A stretch of 64,000 nucleotides of DNA from Pseudacidovorax sp. (GTDB taxonomy: Bacteria > Pseudomonadota > Gammaproteobacteria > Burkholderiales > Burkholderiaceae_C), in the NCBI RefSeq assembly GCF_017991995.1, contig NZ_JAGOPN010000002.1:186001-250000 (forward strand), in the 5' to 3' direction. The position numbers and the translations under genes are program-made. Numbering within the stretch: position 1 is the stretch's first letter; every line of letters begins with the position of its first letter. This document shows, in pieces, positions 48,811 through 60,143 of the stretch. The notes beneath the pieces are model-generated. The model was not told where the DNA came from. It was given only the letters and a program-made list of their open reading frames with translations, and did no database searches.

Positions 48811-51084
48811 TCAGCCGCCCGGTGGTGCCATCAGCCCGCTGGCACGCAGCACCTGGCGCCCGATGGCCGCCTCCAGCACCCGCTGCCCACGCCCGGCCGG
48901 CGCCACCAGCGTGAACCAGCGCCGCGCACGGGTGATGCCGGTGTAGACCAGCTCGCGCGTGAGCACCGGGCTGGCGGTGGGCGGCAGCAGCAGTGCGGTG
49001 TGCTCGAACTCCGAGCCCTGCGACTTGTGCACCGTCATGGCGAAGACGGTCTCCACGGCCTGCAGCCGCGCGGGCAGGGTCCAGCGCACGCCGCCCGAGC
49101 CGTCGGCCGCGGCGAAGGCCACGCGCAGCGCGGTGCCGGCCTCGGGCACCGGTCGGCCGGTGGCATCGTCGAAGCGGGCGGGCAGCTGCAGCGTCAGGCC
49201 CACGTCGCCGTTCATCAGGCCCAGCGCCGAATCGTTGCGGGTGACCAGCACCGGCCGGCCGGCGTACCAGCCCTGGGTGGCGGCGATCCAGCCTTCGGCG
49301 TGCAGCAGTTCGGCGATGGCGGCATTCAGGCCCGCCACGCCCCACGGACCTTCGCGCAACGCGCACAGCAGCTGGAAGCGGCCGCTGGCCTGCAGCAGGG
49401 CCGCGGCCCAGGCGTCCCATTCGGCGCGGGGCGCGTCGGAGTCGGGGCGCGCCTCGTGGATGCGACGCAGCCAGTGGGCCGGACCGACAGGCTGCCGGCC
49501 GTCGGGCTGCGCGCCCGCCGCCGAGGTGTCGTCGATGCCGTCGTCGGCCAGCAGCAGGGCGCGCAGGGCGGCGTCCTGCGCCAGATGACCCGGCGCAGCG
49601 CTGAGGCGGCAGCGGCGCAGGTCGGCGGGGCCGTCGTCGAACAGCGCCAACGCCTCGGCCGCCCGGCCCGCATTGACGGCTGTCGCCAGCCGGCCGATGC
49701 CGCTGCCGGCATGGAAGCGCCGGCTCACGCGCAGCATGGCGATGGCCTGGTCCAGCGGCTGCCCGCGCGGGTCCTGCAGATCGGCGGGCGGCGTCTGGCC
49801 GGTGGCGGCCTGCAGCCAGGCGAGAGTGTCCGGGGCGTAATGGCCGGCCTCGGCGCGGCTGCACAGTTCGCCCAGCACCGCGCCGGCCTCGACGGAGGCG
49901 AGCTGGTCCTTGTCGCCCAGCAGCACCAGCCGGGCCTGTGGGGGCAGGGCGTCGAGCAGGGCGGCCATCATCTCCAGGTCGACCATGGAGGCCTCGTCGA
50001 CCACCAGCACGTCCAGCGGAAGCGGATGGCCTGCGTGGTGACGCAGGCGGCGGGTGTCGGGGCGGCTGCCCAGCAGGCGGTGCAGGGTGCGGGCCTCGGC
50101 CGGCACATGGCTTCGCAGGCCGGCGCCGCCGGGCAGCTGGTGCCAGGGCAACGGGTCGAGGGCGCCGCGGATGGACTCGGTGAGCCGCGCGGCGGCCTTG
50201 CCGGTGGGTGCGGCCAGCTGGATGCGCAGCGGCCGGCCCGGGGCGCCCGGCATGCCGCGCGTGCCGGCACCCGCGTCGGAGGCTGAACGGGCACCGGTAT
50301 CCTGCGCCGCTTCCGCGCCGTGCTGTCGCCCGTCGCCCCCATGCATCGCCATCGACTGCAGCAGCGCCAGCAGCCGCACCACGGTGGTGGTCTTGCCGGT
50401 GCCCGGCCCGCCGGTGATGACGGCGAAGCGCTGGCGCAGCGCGAGGGCGCAGGCCATCTTCTGCCAGTCGGGCGTGCCGTCGCCGGCGCCGAAGAGCCGG
50501 TCGAGCACGGGGCGGATGCGCGCGGCCGGTGCCACGGGGGCGGGCGCCAGGCGGGCCTCGATGCGGGCGCGCACCTGCTGCTCGTACTGCCAGTAGCGCC
50601 GCAGGTACAGGCGCGGGCCCTGCAGCACCAGCGGCGTGGCGCCTTCGGCCGGATCGCCGCGGCCGCACAGGCGGCTGGCGGTCAGGGCCTCGCGCCAGGC
50701 GGCCAGGCGCAGCGGCTGCAGCCAGCGCTGCGGGCCGTCGCCCACCGCGGCGGCGCTGGCGGTGTCGGGCGGCAGCGAGAGGCTGTGGCGGCCGTCGGCC
50801 AGCGTGGCCTGCAGGTCCAGGCAGACATGGCCGCGGCCGAGCTGGTGGCTGGCCAGGGCGGCGGCCAGCAGCAGCTCGGCGCCGGCTTCGGGATCATGGT
50901 CGCGGCAGAAGAGGGCGAAGCTGCGGTCCAGCTCGCGCAGCCAGCCCTGCTGCACCCAGCGGTCCAGGTCGGCCAGCAGGGCGTCGCGCCGCTGCCCGGC
51001 GGCGGCTTCGGCGGGCTCGGCGTCGAAGAGGTCGGCGGTGGGCGTCACGGGCGCGGTCTGCGTGGCGTCGGTGCGGCGGGTCAT
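48811..51084 (-). CDS. recD: Exodeoxyribonuclease V alpha subunit
   Basis: RecD is the 5'-3' helicase of RecBCD. The 757-residue product has GGPGTGKTTTVVR, LAAPTGKAAARL, VVDEASMVDLEMM, LLGDKDQLASVEAGAVL and the C-terminal VHKSQGSEF plus YTGITRARRW. A Gly/Ala/Asp-rich insertion of about 35 residues follows the Walker A helix. The length exceeds the E. coli protein (608) because of this and an extended N-terminus. The ATG at 51084 overlaps the recB stop (ATGA). It is last in the order recC-recB-recD. Confidence 0.95.
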   Translation of the reverse strand: MTRRTDATQTAPVTPTADLFDAEPAEAAAGQRRDALLADLDRWVQQGWLRELDRSFALFCRDHDPEAGAELLLAAALASHQLGRGHVCLDLQATLADGRHSLSLPPDTASAAAVGDGPQRWLQPLRLAAWREALTASRLCGRGDPAEGATPLVLQGPRLYLRRYWQYEQQVRARIEARLAPAPVAPAARIRPVLDRLFGAGDGTPDWQKMACALALRQRFAVITGGPGTGKTTTVVRLLALLQSMAMHGGDGRQHGAEAAQDTGARSASDAGAGTRGMPGAPGRPLRIQLAAPTGKAAARLTESIRGALDPLPWHQLPGGAGLRSHVPAEARTLHRLLGSRPDTRRLRHHAGHPLPLDVLVVDEASMVDLEMMAALLDALPPQARLVLLGDKDQLASVEAGAVLGELCSRAEAGHYAPDTLAWLQAATGQTPPADLQDPRGQPLDQAIAMLRVSRRFHAGSGIGRLATAVNAGRAAEALALFDDGPADLRRCRLSAAPGHLAQDAALRALLLADDGIDDTSAAGAQPDGRQPVGPAHWLRRIHEARPDSDAPRAEWDAWAAALLQASGRFQLLCALREGPWGVAGLNAAIAELLHAEGWIAATQGWYAGRPVLVTRNDSALGLMNGDVGLTLQLPARFDDATGRPVPEAGTALRVAFAAADGSGGVRWTLPARLQAVETVFAMTVHKSQGSEFEHTALLLPPTASPVLTRELVYTGITRARRWFTLVAPAGRGQRVLEAAIGRQVLRASGLMAPPGG

Positions 51085-54000
51085 TCGGCGTCGCCTTCCT
51101 CGGGGCCGCGCAGCAGGGCGTCGAGTGCCTCGATCAGTTCGCGCGGCGGCCGCACGGCCCAGATGCCGTGGCCGGGCGCATCGGCGCCGCGCAGGTAGAC
51201 GGTGAGCGCGCCGCCCAAGTGCGTGTCGGGGTCGTAGCCCGGCAGGCGGCTGCGCAGCAGGCGGTGCAGCGCCAGGCTGTAGAGGGCAGCCTGCACGTCG
51301 TAGCGATGGGCCAGCAGCGAGGCCTGGATCGCCGCATCGCCATAGGCCGCGTCGTCCGGGCCCAGCCAGTTGGACTTGTAATCGGCCACCCACCAGCGGC
51401 CGTCGTGTTCGAAGACCAGGTCCATGAAGCCCTTGAGCATGCCGGCCAGCTGCGTGGGTGGCAGCGGTGGGCGGGGCTGGCCGGGCAGCAGGTGGCGCTG
51501 CACCAGCGCGTCGATGCTGCGCGCGTCGGCGCGGTGCACCGGCATCCAGAACTCCATCTCGGACTTCGGCCGCGCCAGGCCGGCCGGCGTGGCGGGTGCG
51601 GCATCGGGCAGCGGCCAGGGCGTGCGCAGCCAGCGCGGCAGCCAGTCGCACAGCGGCTCGATCCAGGCCTCCCAGCCGCGCACGGTGCAACGGCGGGCGA
51701 TCAGGTCGCGCAGGGCCTCGGGGCTTTCGAGCACGCGGGCGAAGCCCTGCTGCGCGCACCAGTCGAGCAGGCCGTGCAGGAAGCTGCCCGCCTCGGCGCC
51801 CTGCGGGAAGGCATGCCAGCTGCCGCCGCGCGGGGCGGTGGCGGGACGCTCCTCCGGCGCGACGTCGGCGGGCGCGATGGCTTCTTCCAGCGCCTGGTCC
51901 TGGCGGGCGTCCTCGGGCTCGGCGGCGGGCGCCGGGGCGTCCTGCGCCAGGGTGCCGCTGCCGCCCAGTTGCTGCACGAGTGCGGAATAACTGGCGATCC
52001 ACCAAGGCGCATGCCCGTGGCGCAGCGGCGTGCGGGCGGTGCCGGGTGGCGGCGGGACGGGTGGGCGCCAGATGCGGGCGTCGGGGGAGGGTGCGGGTTC
52101 GATGACGAGCGTGGGCGGGCCGGAGGCGGCAGATGCGCCAGCCGCGGCGGATGCGTCGGAGGGCGTGGCTGTCCGGGCTGCCCCGGATGCGCCGCCCACC
52201 CCGGACGCGGAGGACGCTCCGGCTGCCGTCGTCGCGGCGGCGTCGCCCGCATTGCCCGCATTGCCCGCCAGCGTGTGCAGCGCCGCCCGGTAGCCCGCCA
52301 GGCTGTCGATGGCCGCGCCAGCGCCCAATACCTGCCCCAGCGCGCCGCGGTCCAGCGCCACCTTCCTGCCGCTGCCAGCCGACAGGGGCGCCACGCCCAG
52401 CCACAGCGCATGCCGGGCGCGGGTCAGCGCCACGTAGAGCAGCCGCATGTCCTCGGCCAGCCGCTCCTCGTCGGCCAGGGCGGCGGCCTCCTCGTGCTTG
52501 CCGTCCAGCTCGATCACGCGGGCATCGGCCTCGGCGTCGTGGAAGCCGATGGACCTGGTGGCGGAGGCCTTCTCCTCGCGCCAGGCGGCGATGAAGGGCA
52601 GCAGCACCAGCGGGTACTCCAGGCCCTTGGACTTGTGGATGGTCACGACCTTGAGCAGGGCGGCGTCGCTCTCCAGCCGCAGGATCTCTTCCTCGCCGCC
52701 CGGCTCGGCCAGGCGCTGGGCGAGGGCGCGGATCAGCGCATGCGGGCCGTCCAGGTCGAGGGCGCGGCGTTGCAGCCATTCGGCCAGGTGCAGCACGTTG
52801 GTGAGCCGGCGTTCGCCGCCGAGGGCGGTCGCGGCGGGTGCAGCGCCGTCGGGCGCATCCGCCTCATCGACGGGCGTTGGGCTGCGCGTGTCAGGCTGGG
52901 GGCGCACATCGGGCCCGGACGCCATCCCTGCGGGCGCTTCGGCAGGCAGCGCGCCGGCCCTGCCAGCCGGCGCAGCCAGCCAGCGCGCGGGCAGGTCGTA
53001 GGCATGCAGCAGCGCATGCACCATCGGCAGCACGCCGTGGCGCAGCCAGCAGGCGTTGAAGGACTGCCAGCGCAGGGCGGTCTCTTCCCAGGCCAGTTCG
53101 TCCTCTTCCAATCGGGCCAGTCCGGCCAGCGGCAGGCCCAGGCTGCGGCTGGCCAGGGCGGTGCGCAGCAGCCGGTCGTCGCCCGGCTCCGCGGCGGCGC
53201 GCAGCCAGCGCAGCATGTCCTGGGCCTCGGGCGTGGCGAAGACCGATTCGCGGTCCGACAGGTAGACGCTGCGCAGCCCGCGCGCGGCCAGCGCACCGCG
53301 GATGGCGGCGGCCTCGGTGCCGCTGCGCACCAGCACGGCGATGTCGGCCGGCCGCAGCGGCTGCCAGCGGCCGTCGGACTGACGGAAGCCGCTGCGGCCC
53401 TCGCCGGTGTCGGCCAGCCAGCGCACGGCGGCGCTGGCGAAGACTTCGGCCATCTGCGCGCGGTAGTCGGCGGTGCCGACGCTGTCGCGGCCGGCGTCGG
53501 GCTCGGGCTCCTGCGACCAGAGGGTGAGGGCGGCCGCGGGCGCGCCTTGGAGCCACAAAGCCTCGCTCCGGCCGCGGGCGCGCACCGGCACGAAGGGCAC
53601 GGGGTCGCCGTCCGCCTGCGCGAAGCGGAAGGCCCCGCGCGGATGGCGGCTGGCCTGCGCGAAGACGCGGTTGACGGCCTGCACCACGGCGGTGGTGGAG
53701 CGGAAGTTGGTGTCCAGCGCATAGATGGCGCCACCCGCCGCATCGGCCTGCGCGGCGGTGTCGCGCCGGGCGCGCAGGTAGGTGCGGATGTCGGCGCCGC
53801 GGAAGGCGTAGATGGCCTGCTTGGGGTCGCCGATCAGGATCAGGCCGGTGGCGGTGCGGGGGGCGGCAGCAGGGCCGGCGCCGTGCATGTCGCCGGCCCC
53901 GGCGCCGCTTCCGTTTTCGCCATCGCCACCGCTTGGGCCACTGCCGTCGCCGCCATCCCCCGCTTCGCCATAGATGCGCCGGAAGATGCGGTACTGCACC

Positions 54001-55241
54001 GGGTCCGTGTCCTGGAACTCGTCGATCAGCGCCAGCGGAAAGCGGGTGCGGATGCGCGCCGCCAGCGCCGCGCCGCCCGGGCCGGCCAGGGCGCGGTCCA
54101 GCTGCAGCAGCAGGTCGTCGAAGCCCAGTTCGGCGCGGCGCAGCTTCTCGGCCGCGAGGGCTTCGCGCAGGGCGCGGGCGGCATGCACGGCCAGGTGCGC
54201 ACGCAGGCCCGCGGGCTGGGCCGCGACCTGCGCCTGCTGCCAAGCGTCGATGGCGTCCAGCGCGGGATGGTCGGGCAGGGCCTGGCCCTTCTTGAGCTTG
54301 GCGCCTGCGCGGCCGAAGCGGGCGATGTTGTCGGGCGCCTCGGCACCGGCGCTCCAGTCGGCCAGCGCCTGCAGCCAGCCGTCGAAGGTGGCGTCGTCGT
54401 CCTTGCCGCGGTAGCTGTTGCCGTTGAGGTGCGGGCGGGCGTCGTGCCACAGGCGCTCCAGCGTGGCGCGGTCGGCCTGCCAGGCCTGGCGCGCGGCGTT
54501 CTCCCACGCGTCGGCCTCGGCCATGCTGCGGCCCAACTGGCGCAGGGCGTCCAGCGCGTCGGCTTGGCCGTCGAAGGCGCTGCCTTGCAGCCGCAGCTGC
54601 GCATCGCCTTGCGCGAGCAGCGGGCGCACGGCCTGCCACAGGGCCTCGGGGTTGGCGAAGCAGCCCAGCAGCGCACGCGAGGCGGCGGCGTCCAGCGGGT
54701 AGTAGTGGCGCCGCCAGTGGTCGTGCAGCACCTGCTGCTGCAGCGCCTGCAGGTCGGTCTGCAGGGTCTGGGCGAACAGACTGCCGCTGCCCATGGCGTG
54801 CTCGCGCAGCATGCGCCAGGCCCAGCCGTGGATGGTGGCGATGGCCGATTCGTCCATCCACTGCGCGGCCACGCGCAGGCGGTGGGCGCAGCCGGGGCGG
54901 GCCTCGGGCGCGTAGTCGGCGAGCAGGGCGGCCAGCGCGTCGCCGGCCGGTGCCTCGGCCTCGCCGGCGAAGACGCGCGCGGCCTCGTCCAGCCGGGCGC
55001 GGATGCGCTCGCGCAGCTCCTGGGTGGCGGCTTCGGTGAAGGTCACGACCAGGATCTCGGGCGGCGTGAGCGGCCGGCCGAAGGCGCTGCCGGGCCCGCC
55101 ATGGCCCAGCACCAGGCGCAGGTAGAGCAGGGCGATGGTGTAGGTCTTGCCGGTGCCGGCGCTGGCCTCGATGAGGCGCAGGCCGTGCAGGGGGAAGCGC
55201 AGCGGGTCCAGCGGCTGGACGGCGGGGAGGGTGGCGTTCAC
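51081..55241 (-). CDS. recB: Exodeoxyribonuclease V beta subunit
   Basis: The 1386-residue protein is the 3'-5' helicase and nuclease of RecBCD. Walker A is ASAGTGKT at residues 26-33; [40 protein letters not shown] and [13 protein letters not shown] follow, and the nuclease domain shows GFMDLVF and DYKSN. The GTG start at 55241 overlaps the recC stop and has AAGGAGG seven bases upstream. The protein is long for the family (E. coli 1180) because of Ala/Ser/Gly-rich insertions, one within the helicase core ([15 protein letters not shown]-like) and one of about 60 residues before the nuclease domain. Confidence 0.96.
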   Translation of the reverse strand: MNATLPAVQPLDPLRFPLHGLRLIEASAGTGKTYTIALLYLRLVLGHGGPGSAFGRPLTPPEILVVTFTEAATQELRERIRARLDEAARVFAGEAEAPAGDALAALLADYAPEARPGCAHRLRVAAQWMDESAIATIHGWAWRMLREHAMGSGSLFAQTLQTDLQALQQQVLHDHWRRHYYPLDAAASRALLGCFANPEALWQAVRPLLAQGDAQLRLQGSAFDGQADALDALRQLGRSMAEADAWENAARQAWQADRATLERLWHDARPHLNGNSYRGKDDDATFDGWLQALADWSAGAEAPDNIARFGRAGAKLKKGQALPDHPALDAIDAWQQAQVAAQPAGLRAHLAVHAARALREALAAEKLRRAELGFDDLLLQLDRALAGPGGAALAARIRTRFPLALIDEFQDTDPVQYRIFRRIYGEAGDGGDGSGPSGGDGENGSGAGAGDMHGAGPAAAPRTATGLILIGDPKQAIYAFRGADIRTYLRARRDTAAQADAAGGAIYALDTNFRSTTAVVQAVNRVFAQASRHPRGAFRFAQADGDPVPFVPVRARGRSEALWLQGAPAAALTLWSQEPEPDAGRDSVGTADYRAQMAEVFASAAVRWLADTGEGRSGFRQSDGRWQPLRPADIAVLVRSGTEAAAIRGALAARGLRSVYLSDRESVFATPEAQDMLRWLRAAAEPGDDRLLRTALASRSLGLPLAGLARLEEDELAWEETALRWQSFNACWLRHGVLPMVHALLHAYDLPARWLAAPAGRAGALPAEAPAGMASGPDVRPQPDTRSPTPVDEADAPDGAAPAATALGGERRLTNVLHLAEWLQRRALDLDGPHALIRALAQRLAEPGGEEEILRLESDAALLKVVTIHKSKGLEYPLVLLPFIAAWREEKASATRSIGFHDAEADARVIELDGKHEEAAALADEERLAEDMRLLYVALTRARHALWLGVAPLSAGSGRKVALDRGALGQVLGAGAAIDSLAGYRAALHTLAGNAGNAGDAAATTAAGASSASGVGGASGAARTATPSDASAAAGASAASGPPTLVIEPAPSPDARIWRPPVPPPPGTARTPLRHGHAPWWIASYSALVQQLGGSGTLAQDAPAPAAEPEDARQDQALEEAIAPADVAPEERPATAPRGGSWHAFPQGAEAGSFLHGLLDWCAQQGFARVLESPEALRDLIARRCTVRGWEAWIEPLCDWLPRWLRTPWPLPDAAPATPAGLARPKSEMEFWMPVHRADARSIDALVQRHLLPGQPRPPLPPTQLAGMLKGFMDLVFEHDGRWWVADYKSNWLGPDDAAYGDAAIQASLLAHRYDVQAALYSLALHRLLRSRLPGYDPDTHLGGALTVYLRGADAPGHGIWAVRPPRELIEALDALLRGPEEGDAE

Positions 55242-58200
55242 GACTCGGCCTCCTTCGTGGCGCCGCGGCGTGCGGCGGGCACTTGTCGCCACAGCGGGCC
55301 GTAGAGCGCCTGGGCCCAGTCGAACAGGCCGCGGCCATCGCCGGTGGTGCGGGCGCTGTCCAGGGCGGCGAAGTCGGCATAGGCGCGGGCCAGTGCAGGG
55401 CGCTCGCACTCCCCCTGGCGCTGCATGCCGCCGTCGTAGGCCATGCGGGCAGCGTTGCCGGCCATGTCCTCGGCCAGCGCGGCGAAGCCGGTGCGGCATG
55501 CCAGGGGCAGCGGCTGGCGCAGGCCGGCGAGCCAGGCCTCGACGAGCTGACCCAGCGCTTCGTCCGCATCGGCCCGGGTCAGCGTCGGCAGCACCAGGGT
55601 GCCCGATTCACTGACCAGCACGGTGCGCGTGGGGCCGGCCGCCCAGTTGAGCGCCAGGTGCGCCGGCCAGTGGCGCACCACGTGGTGCCACGACAGCTCC
55701 TTGCCCTTGTGCAGCCGGCCCTGGGCCAGCACGAGGCGCGCGGGCTCGGCGGTGGCGGAGCCGGATGCCGGGCCTCCACCCGCACCTGCACCACCGCCAG
55801 CGGCCAGTCGCCGCGGCGGCAGGGCATCCTCGATCGCCACGCCGCTGGCCGCATGCCGCCAGTGCAGCAGCACGGGCTCGGCCTCCACCTCGGGCCACGC
55901 CTCGCAGGCCTTGAGGTAGTGATCCAAGGTGCGGGCCACGCGCTGGCGCAGACCCTGGCCGGCCAGCGTGCCGAAGGCCTGCAGCGGCAGCCGGCCTTCG
56001 CTCGCCAGCCGGTCGATCTGCTGCGCGAGCGTCGTGCCCAGCGCCGCCCGGACGGCGGCCGGGCCGGGCTGCGCGTCGCACCAGGGCTGCAGGGCCTGGC
56101 GCAGCTGCTGCTCCAGCGCCCAGTTCTCCAGGCCGCCCAGGGCGAAGAGCTCGTCGTCGAGCACGTCCTCGCTGCCGTCCGCACCGGGGCCGAAGCGCAC
56201 ATGCAGGCGCTGGGCGAAGAAGGCCTCGATGGGCTGGGCCAGGAAGTCCTCCAGCGGGCGCAGGGCGATGGGCTCCTCGGGCTGCCAGGGCGGGAGGGCC
56301 TGCTCGTCGCGGTCGGGCGGTTGCGCGGAATGAGCCGCCTGCCACTCGCGGCCATAGGTGTAGAGGCCGTCCACGGCCGGCGCGCGCGGCGCCTCGGGCG
56401 CGAAGTAGCGCGGGCTGAAGGGCTGCAGCGGATGCTCGGTGGTCAGCGCGGCCAGCAGCGCGTCGCGGTCGTGCTCGTGGCCGGCCAAGTGCCAGCCGGC
56501 GGCCAGGTGATCGCGCAGCTGGCCCACCAGCACGCTGGGCGCGCGGGCGCTGTGGTCGCGCACGTCGCGGCCGATCCAGCTCAGGTAGAGCTGCTCGCGC
56601 GCCGACAGCAGCGCCTCCAGCAGCAGGTAGCGGTCGTCGTCGCGGCGCGAGCGGTCGCCGGGGCGCCAGTCGTCCCTCATCAGGTCGAAGTCGGCGCGCA
56701 TCACCGGGCGCGGGAAGTCGCCGTCGTTCATGCCCAGCAGGCAGACCACGCGGAAGGGAATGGCCCGCATGGGCATCAGCGTGCAGAAGCTGACGCCGCC
56801 CGACAGGAAGCGCTGGGCCAGCCCGCCGCTGCCCAGCTGGCCCAGCCAGGTCTCGCGCACCACCGAAAGCGGCAGCTTCTCGTCGAAGCCGGCGGCGGCG
56901 CAGTCGTCCAGCCAGCGGTCCAGGCCCTGCAGCAGTTCCTGCACGCGCACCTGCTCGCGCGGCGTGGCCGGCGCGAAGAAGCGCTGCAGCAGCGCGCGCA
57001 GGCGTTCGGCCCAGACGGTGGGCGTGTCTTCCAGCGACAGCGTGTCGAGCGTGACTTCCATGGCGCGCAGCAGCGCCGCCAAGGGTCCGAGGGCGGCGGC
57101 GTCCAGCCCGCCCACTTCGTCGAAGGGCGCGATGCCGTCGAAGGCCTCACCGTCGCCAGCGGCATAGCCCAGCAGCATGCGTTGCAGGCCGAAGCGCCAG
57201 CTGTTCGCTTCGCCGGCGGCGCCCAGGCCCTGCTGCGCGCGCTGATCGGCATCCAGGCCCCAGCGCACGCCGGCGCCTTCGATCCAGCGCTTGAGCACGG
57301 GCAGCTCGTCCTCGGCCAGGCCGAAGCGTTCGCGCACGGCCTGGACTTCGAGCAGGTCCAGCACGTCGCTGGCGGCGAAGCGGCTGTCGGGCAGGGCCAG
57401 CAGCGCCTCGAGGGCCACCAGCAGCGGCTCGCGCCCGCGCTGGCCCTGGTCGGCGACGGTGAAGGGAATGTGCCGCGGGTCGCTGCGCGTGAGCCGGCCG
57501 AAGACGGCCTCGATGTGCGGCGCGTAGGCATCCACGTCGGGCAGCATCACGATCACGTCGCGCGGCTGCAGCGTGGGGTCCGCGTCGAAGCGGGCCAGCA
57601 GCTGGTCGTGCAGCACTTCCACCTCGCGCTGCGGCGAATGGGCGGTGTGGAAGCGCAGCGAGACGTCGCGCGCCGGGTCCACGGCGGGCCAGCGTGCGCG
57701 TGTCTCGGCCAGGGGGCGCAGCTCCAGGATGTCGTCCTGCAGCTGGCGCAGCAGGCTGTGCTCGGGCGGCGTGTCATCGCTGAAGAGGTCGATGCGGCCG
57801 CTGCCGATGCCGGCCCAGGCGCCGCGGTAGCGGTCGGGCTCGTCGAAGCCGTCGATCAGGTGCAGGTAGTCGCGGCCTTGCTTGCCCCAGGCGGCCAGCA
57901 GCGGATGGGCATGCTGGTGCAGCGCGGCCTCGTCCAGCACGGCGGGCATGCCGGGGCGGCGCGCCTGCCGGCGGTAGGCGCCGCGCAGCAGGTCCTGGTC
58001 GGCCACGATGTCGGTCCAGTGGTGGCGGCAGGGGTTGTGCACGAAGAGCATCACCTGCGCATGCCGTGCCAGGGCGGCCAGGGCCTGCAGCGTCTGCGCG
58101 GGCAGGGCGGAGATGCCGAAGACGATCACCCGCCGCGGCAGGCCCGCCGGGGGCGGGCCTTCGTGCGCGGCCAGGGTGTCGATGAAGCGCTGGTGCACGC

Positions 58201-58873
58201 CGGCGCGGCTGCCCGCCAGGCCCTGCGTCGCATCAGCCGGTGCGCGGCCGTCCAGATCGTCGAGCAGGGCGCGCCACAGGCGGGCCTGCCAGTGCTGGTC
58301 CTCGGGCAGCGGGCGGGTGCCGCCGCGCAGCGTCTGGAGCTGGTCGCGGCCGGCGGCCCAGTCCTGCAGCCAGTCGGCGCGGTAGACCTGGTACTGGTCG
58401 AACAGGTCGGCCAGCCGCAGCGCGAGCTGGTGGCACTTGCGCAGGTCGGGGTCGTGGGCCAGGAAGCGGGCGAGCGGTGCGAAGCGGGCGTCGGTCTCGG
58501 CCGCGCGGGCGGTGAGCGCGGGCAGCAGGCGCATCAGCCGCCAGGCGAGCGGCGCCTCGTCCAGCGGCGAGCGCTCGGGCACCGTGTCGGCGCCCAGCAC
58601 CGCGCGGTAGGCCCGCCACAGAAACTGCGCGGGCAGCTGCACATCGAAGGCCGCCGTGATGCCCAGCCCGCCGCGGGCCGGATCGGCCGCCAGCGCCAGC
58701 TTGAGCCACTGCGCGATGCCGTTGCTCTGCACCAGCACCACCTCGTCCTCCAGCGGCGCGAGCGGATGCCGCGCCAGCCAGGCCACGAGCAACTGCCGCA
58801 GGTCTTCCGGCCGGTTGCCGTGCAGGACCATCAGGCCGGGCTGCAGGGGGGGCGTGGCGAAGGAATCGGTCAT
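55238..58873 (-). CDS. recC: Exodeoxyribonuclease V gamma subunit
   Basis: RecC (1211 residues) holds the complex together and recognises Chi. It begins [20 protein letters not shown], and contains [54 protein letters not shown] and [11 protein letters not shown], all typical of RecC. It lacks intact helicase motifs, as expected. It is the first gene of recC-recB-recD and divergent from metH. Length is slightly above the E. coli 1122. Chi sequence of this organism cannot be inferred here. Confidence 0.96.
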   Translation of the reverse strand: MTDSFATPPLQPGLMVLHGNRPEDLRQLLVAWLARHPLAPLEDEVVLVQSNGIAQWLKLALAADPARGGLGITAAFDVQLPAQFLWRAYRAVLGADTVPERSPLDEAPLAWRLMRLLPALTARAAETDARFAPLARFLAHDPDLRKCHQLALRLADLFDQYQVYRADWLQDWAAGRDQLQTLRGGTRPLPEDQHWQARLWRALLDDLDGRAPADATQGLAGSRAGVHQRFIDTLAAHEGPPPAGLPRRVIVFGISALPAQTLQALAALARHAQVMLFVHNPCRHHWTDIVADQDLLRGAYRRQARRPGMPAVLDEAALHQHAHPLLAAWGKQGRDYLHLIDGFDEPDRYRGAWAGIGSGRIDLFSDDTPPEHSLLRQLQDDILELRPLAETRARWPAVDPARDVSLRFHTAHSPQREVEVLHDQLLARFDADPTLQPRDVIVMLPDVDAYAPHIEAVFGRLTRSDPRHIPFTVADQGQRGREPLLVALEALLALPDSRFAASDVLDLLEVQAVRERFGLAEDELPVLKRWIEGAGVRWGLDADQRAQQGLGAAGEANSWRFGLQRMLLGYAAGDGEAFDGIAPFDEVGGLDAAALGPLAALLRAMEVTLDTLSLEDTPTVWAERLRALLQRFFAPATPREQVRVQELLQGLDRWLDDCAAAGFDEKLPLSVVRETWLGQLGSGGLAQRFLSGGVSFCTLMPMRAIPFRVVCLLGMNDGDFPRPVMRADFDLMRDDWRPGDRSRRDDDRYLLLEALLSAREQLYLSWIGRDVRDHSARAPSVLVGQLRDHLAAGWHLAGHEHDRDALLAALTTEHPLQPFSPRYFAPEAPRAPAVDGLYTYGREWQAAHSAQPPDRDEQALPPWQPEEPIALRPLEDFLAQPIEAFFAQRLHVRFGPGADGSEDVLDDELFALGGLENWALEQQLRQALQPWCDAQPGPAAVRAALGTTLAQQIDRLASEGRLPLQAFGTLAGQGLRQRVARTLDHYLKACEAWPEVEAEPVLLHWRHAASGVAIEDALPPRRLAAGGGAGAGGGPASGSATAEPARLVLAQGRLHKGKELSWHHVVRHWPAHLALNWAAGPTRTVLVSESGTLVLPTLTRADADEALGQLVEAWLAGLRQPLPLACRTGFAALAEDMAGNAARMAYDGGMQRQGECERPALARAYADFAALDSARTTGDGRGLFDWAQALYGPLWRQVPAARRGATKEAES

Positions 58874-58921
58874 GGCGGGCAGCGGCCGGCCATGTTAGCG
58901 GCCGGGGCAGGCGCGGGTTTT

Positions 58922-58927
58922 TACAAT
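58922..58927 (+). promoter_or_regulatory. -10 box for a probable leaderless metH transcript
   Basis: TACAAT ends nine bases before the metH ATG, and no Shine-Dalgarno sequence lies between. Transcription would start at or next to the ATG. The helicase gene at 61380 has TACATT at exactly the same distance. Confidence 0.5.
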
Positions 58928-58936
58928 CGCGCCCCC

Positions 58937-60013
58937 ATGAATCTGCCCACCTACACCCGCGCCCAGCAGCTGCCGGCCATCCTGGCCCAGCGCATTGCCA
59001 TCCTCGACGGGGCGATGGGCACCATGATCCAGCGCTTCAAGCTCAGCGAGGCGCAATACCGCGGCGAGGGCTACACCGGCCCCGGCGCCGTGGGCGATCG
59101 TTTCAAGGACTTCCACAAGGACGTCAAGGGCAACAACGAGCTGCTGTCCATCACCCGCCCCGACGTGATCCGCGACATCCACGAGGGCTACCTGGCGGCC
59201 GGTGCCGACCTGATCGAGACCAACACCTTCGGCGCCACCACCATCGCGCAGGAGGACTACGACATGGCCGATCTGGCGCGCGAGATGAACCTGGCCAGCG
59301 CCCGCCTGGCGCGCGAGGCCTGCGACAAGTTCAGCACGCCAGACAAGCCGCGTTTCGTGGCCGGCGCCCTGGGCCCGACGCCGCGCACCGCCAGCATCAG
59401 CCCCGACGTGAACGACCCGGGCGCACGCAACATCGACTTCGAGACGCTGCGCGCCGCCTACTACGAGCAGACCGCCGCGCTGGTCGAGGGCGGCTCGGAC
59501 GTGCTGCTGGTCGAGACCATCTTCGACACCCTCAACGCCAAGGCCGCGCTCTTCGCCATCGACGAGTACTTCGAGGCCAGCGGCGAATGCCTGCCGATCA
59601 TCATCAGCGGCACCGTCACCGATGCGTCGGGCCGCATCCTGAGCGGCCAGACCGTCACCGCCTTCTGGCACAGCGTGCGCCACGCGCGCCCGCTGGCCGT
59701 GGGCCTGAACTGCGCCCTGGGCGCCGCGCTGATGCGGCCCTACGTGCAGGAACTCAACCGCGTGGCGACCGACACCTTCATCAGCTGCTACCCCAACGCC
59801 GGCCTGCCCAACCCGATGAGCGAGACCGGCTTCGACGAGACGCCCGAGGTCACCTCGCGCCTGGTGCACGAATTCGCCGCCGACGGCCTGGTCAACATCG
59901 TCGGCGGCTGCTGCGGCACCACCCCCGACCACATCGCCGCCATCGGCGCCGCCGTCGGTCCGATGACGCCGCGCGGCGTGCAGGGCGCGCGCTTTTACCG
60001 CGAAGCCGCCTGA
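58937..60013 (+). CDS. metH: Homocysteine S-methyltransferase domain protein (MetH N-terminal part)
   Basis: The 358-residue protein corresponds to the homocysteine-binding barrel of cobalamin-dependent methionine synthase. Zinc ligands are Cys259 (GLNCALG), Cys325 and Cys326 ([10 protein letters not shown]), and [11 protein letters not shown] and ETNTFGATT are typical. Burkholderiales commonly split metH, with the folate, cobalamin and reactivation domains on a second gene that usually follows. Here a repeat and convergent corA follow instead, so the second part must be elsewhere. Start ATG at 58937; the open frame upstream runs antisense to recC. Confidence 0.93.
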   Translation: MNLPTYTRAQQLPAILAQRIAILDGAMGTMIQRFKLSEAQYRGEGYTGPGAVGDRFKDFHKDVKGNNELLSITRPDVIRDIHEGYLAAGADLIETNTFGATTIAQEDYDMADLAREMNLASARLAREACDKFSTPDKPRFVAGALGPTPRTASISPDVNDPGARNIDFETLRAAYYEQTAALVEGGSDVLLVETIFDTLNAKAALFAIDEYFEASGECLPIIISGTVTDASGRILSGQTVTAFWHSVRHARPLAVGLNCALGAALMRPYVQELNRVATDTFISCYPNAGLPNPMSETGFDETPEVTSRLVHEFAADGLVNIVGGCCGTTPDHIAAIGAAVGPMTPRGVQGARFYREAA

Positions 60014-60039
60014 GCGCCTGCCCGGACATCCCGACATCG

Positions 60040-60140
60040 GGCCGCGCAGCAGGCCACGCGAGAGTGCGCGCGGAACCGGCTTTGCCGGGCCGCTGCGTGC
60101 GCCCCCTTGAGGGGGAGGCGCCGCAGGCGCCAAGGGGGTG
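60040..60140 (-). repeat. Structured dispersed repeat, copy C
   Basis: A shorter member of the family at 18791 and 26818. It shares GGAACCGGCTTTGCCGGGCC and the GCAGGCCACGC block, while the other arms are replaced by hairpins CCCCCT/AGGGGG and GGCGCC-GCA-GGCGCC. It lies between convergent metH and corA, a few bases behind the corA stop. Confidence 0.75.
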
Positions 60141-60143
60141 GGC

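Noticed and set aside
55283-58936. Open frame continuing about 3.6 kb upstream of metH
   Set aside because: It runs antisense to recC with biased composition; the recognisable protein begins at the ATG at 58937.
58874-58936. Cobalamin or SAM riboswitch before metH
   Set aside because: Only 63 bp separate recC and metH and a -10 box lies next to the ATG, leaving no room for an aptamer.
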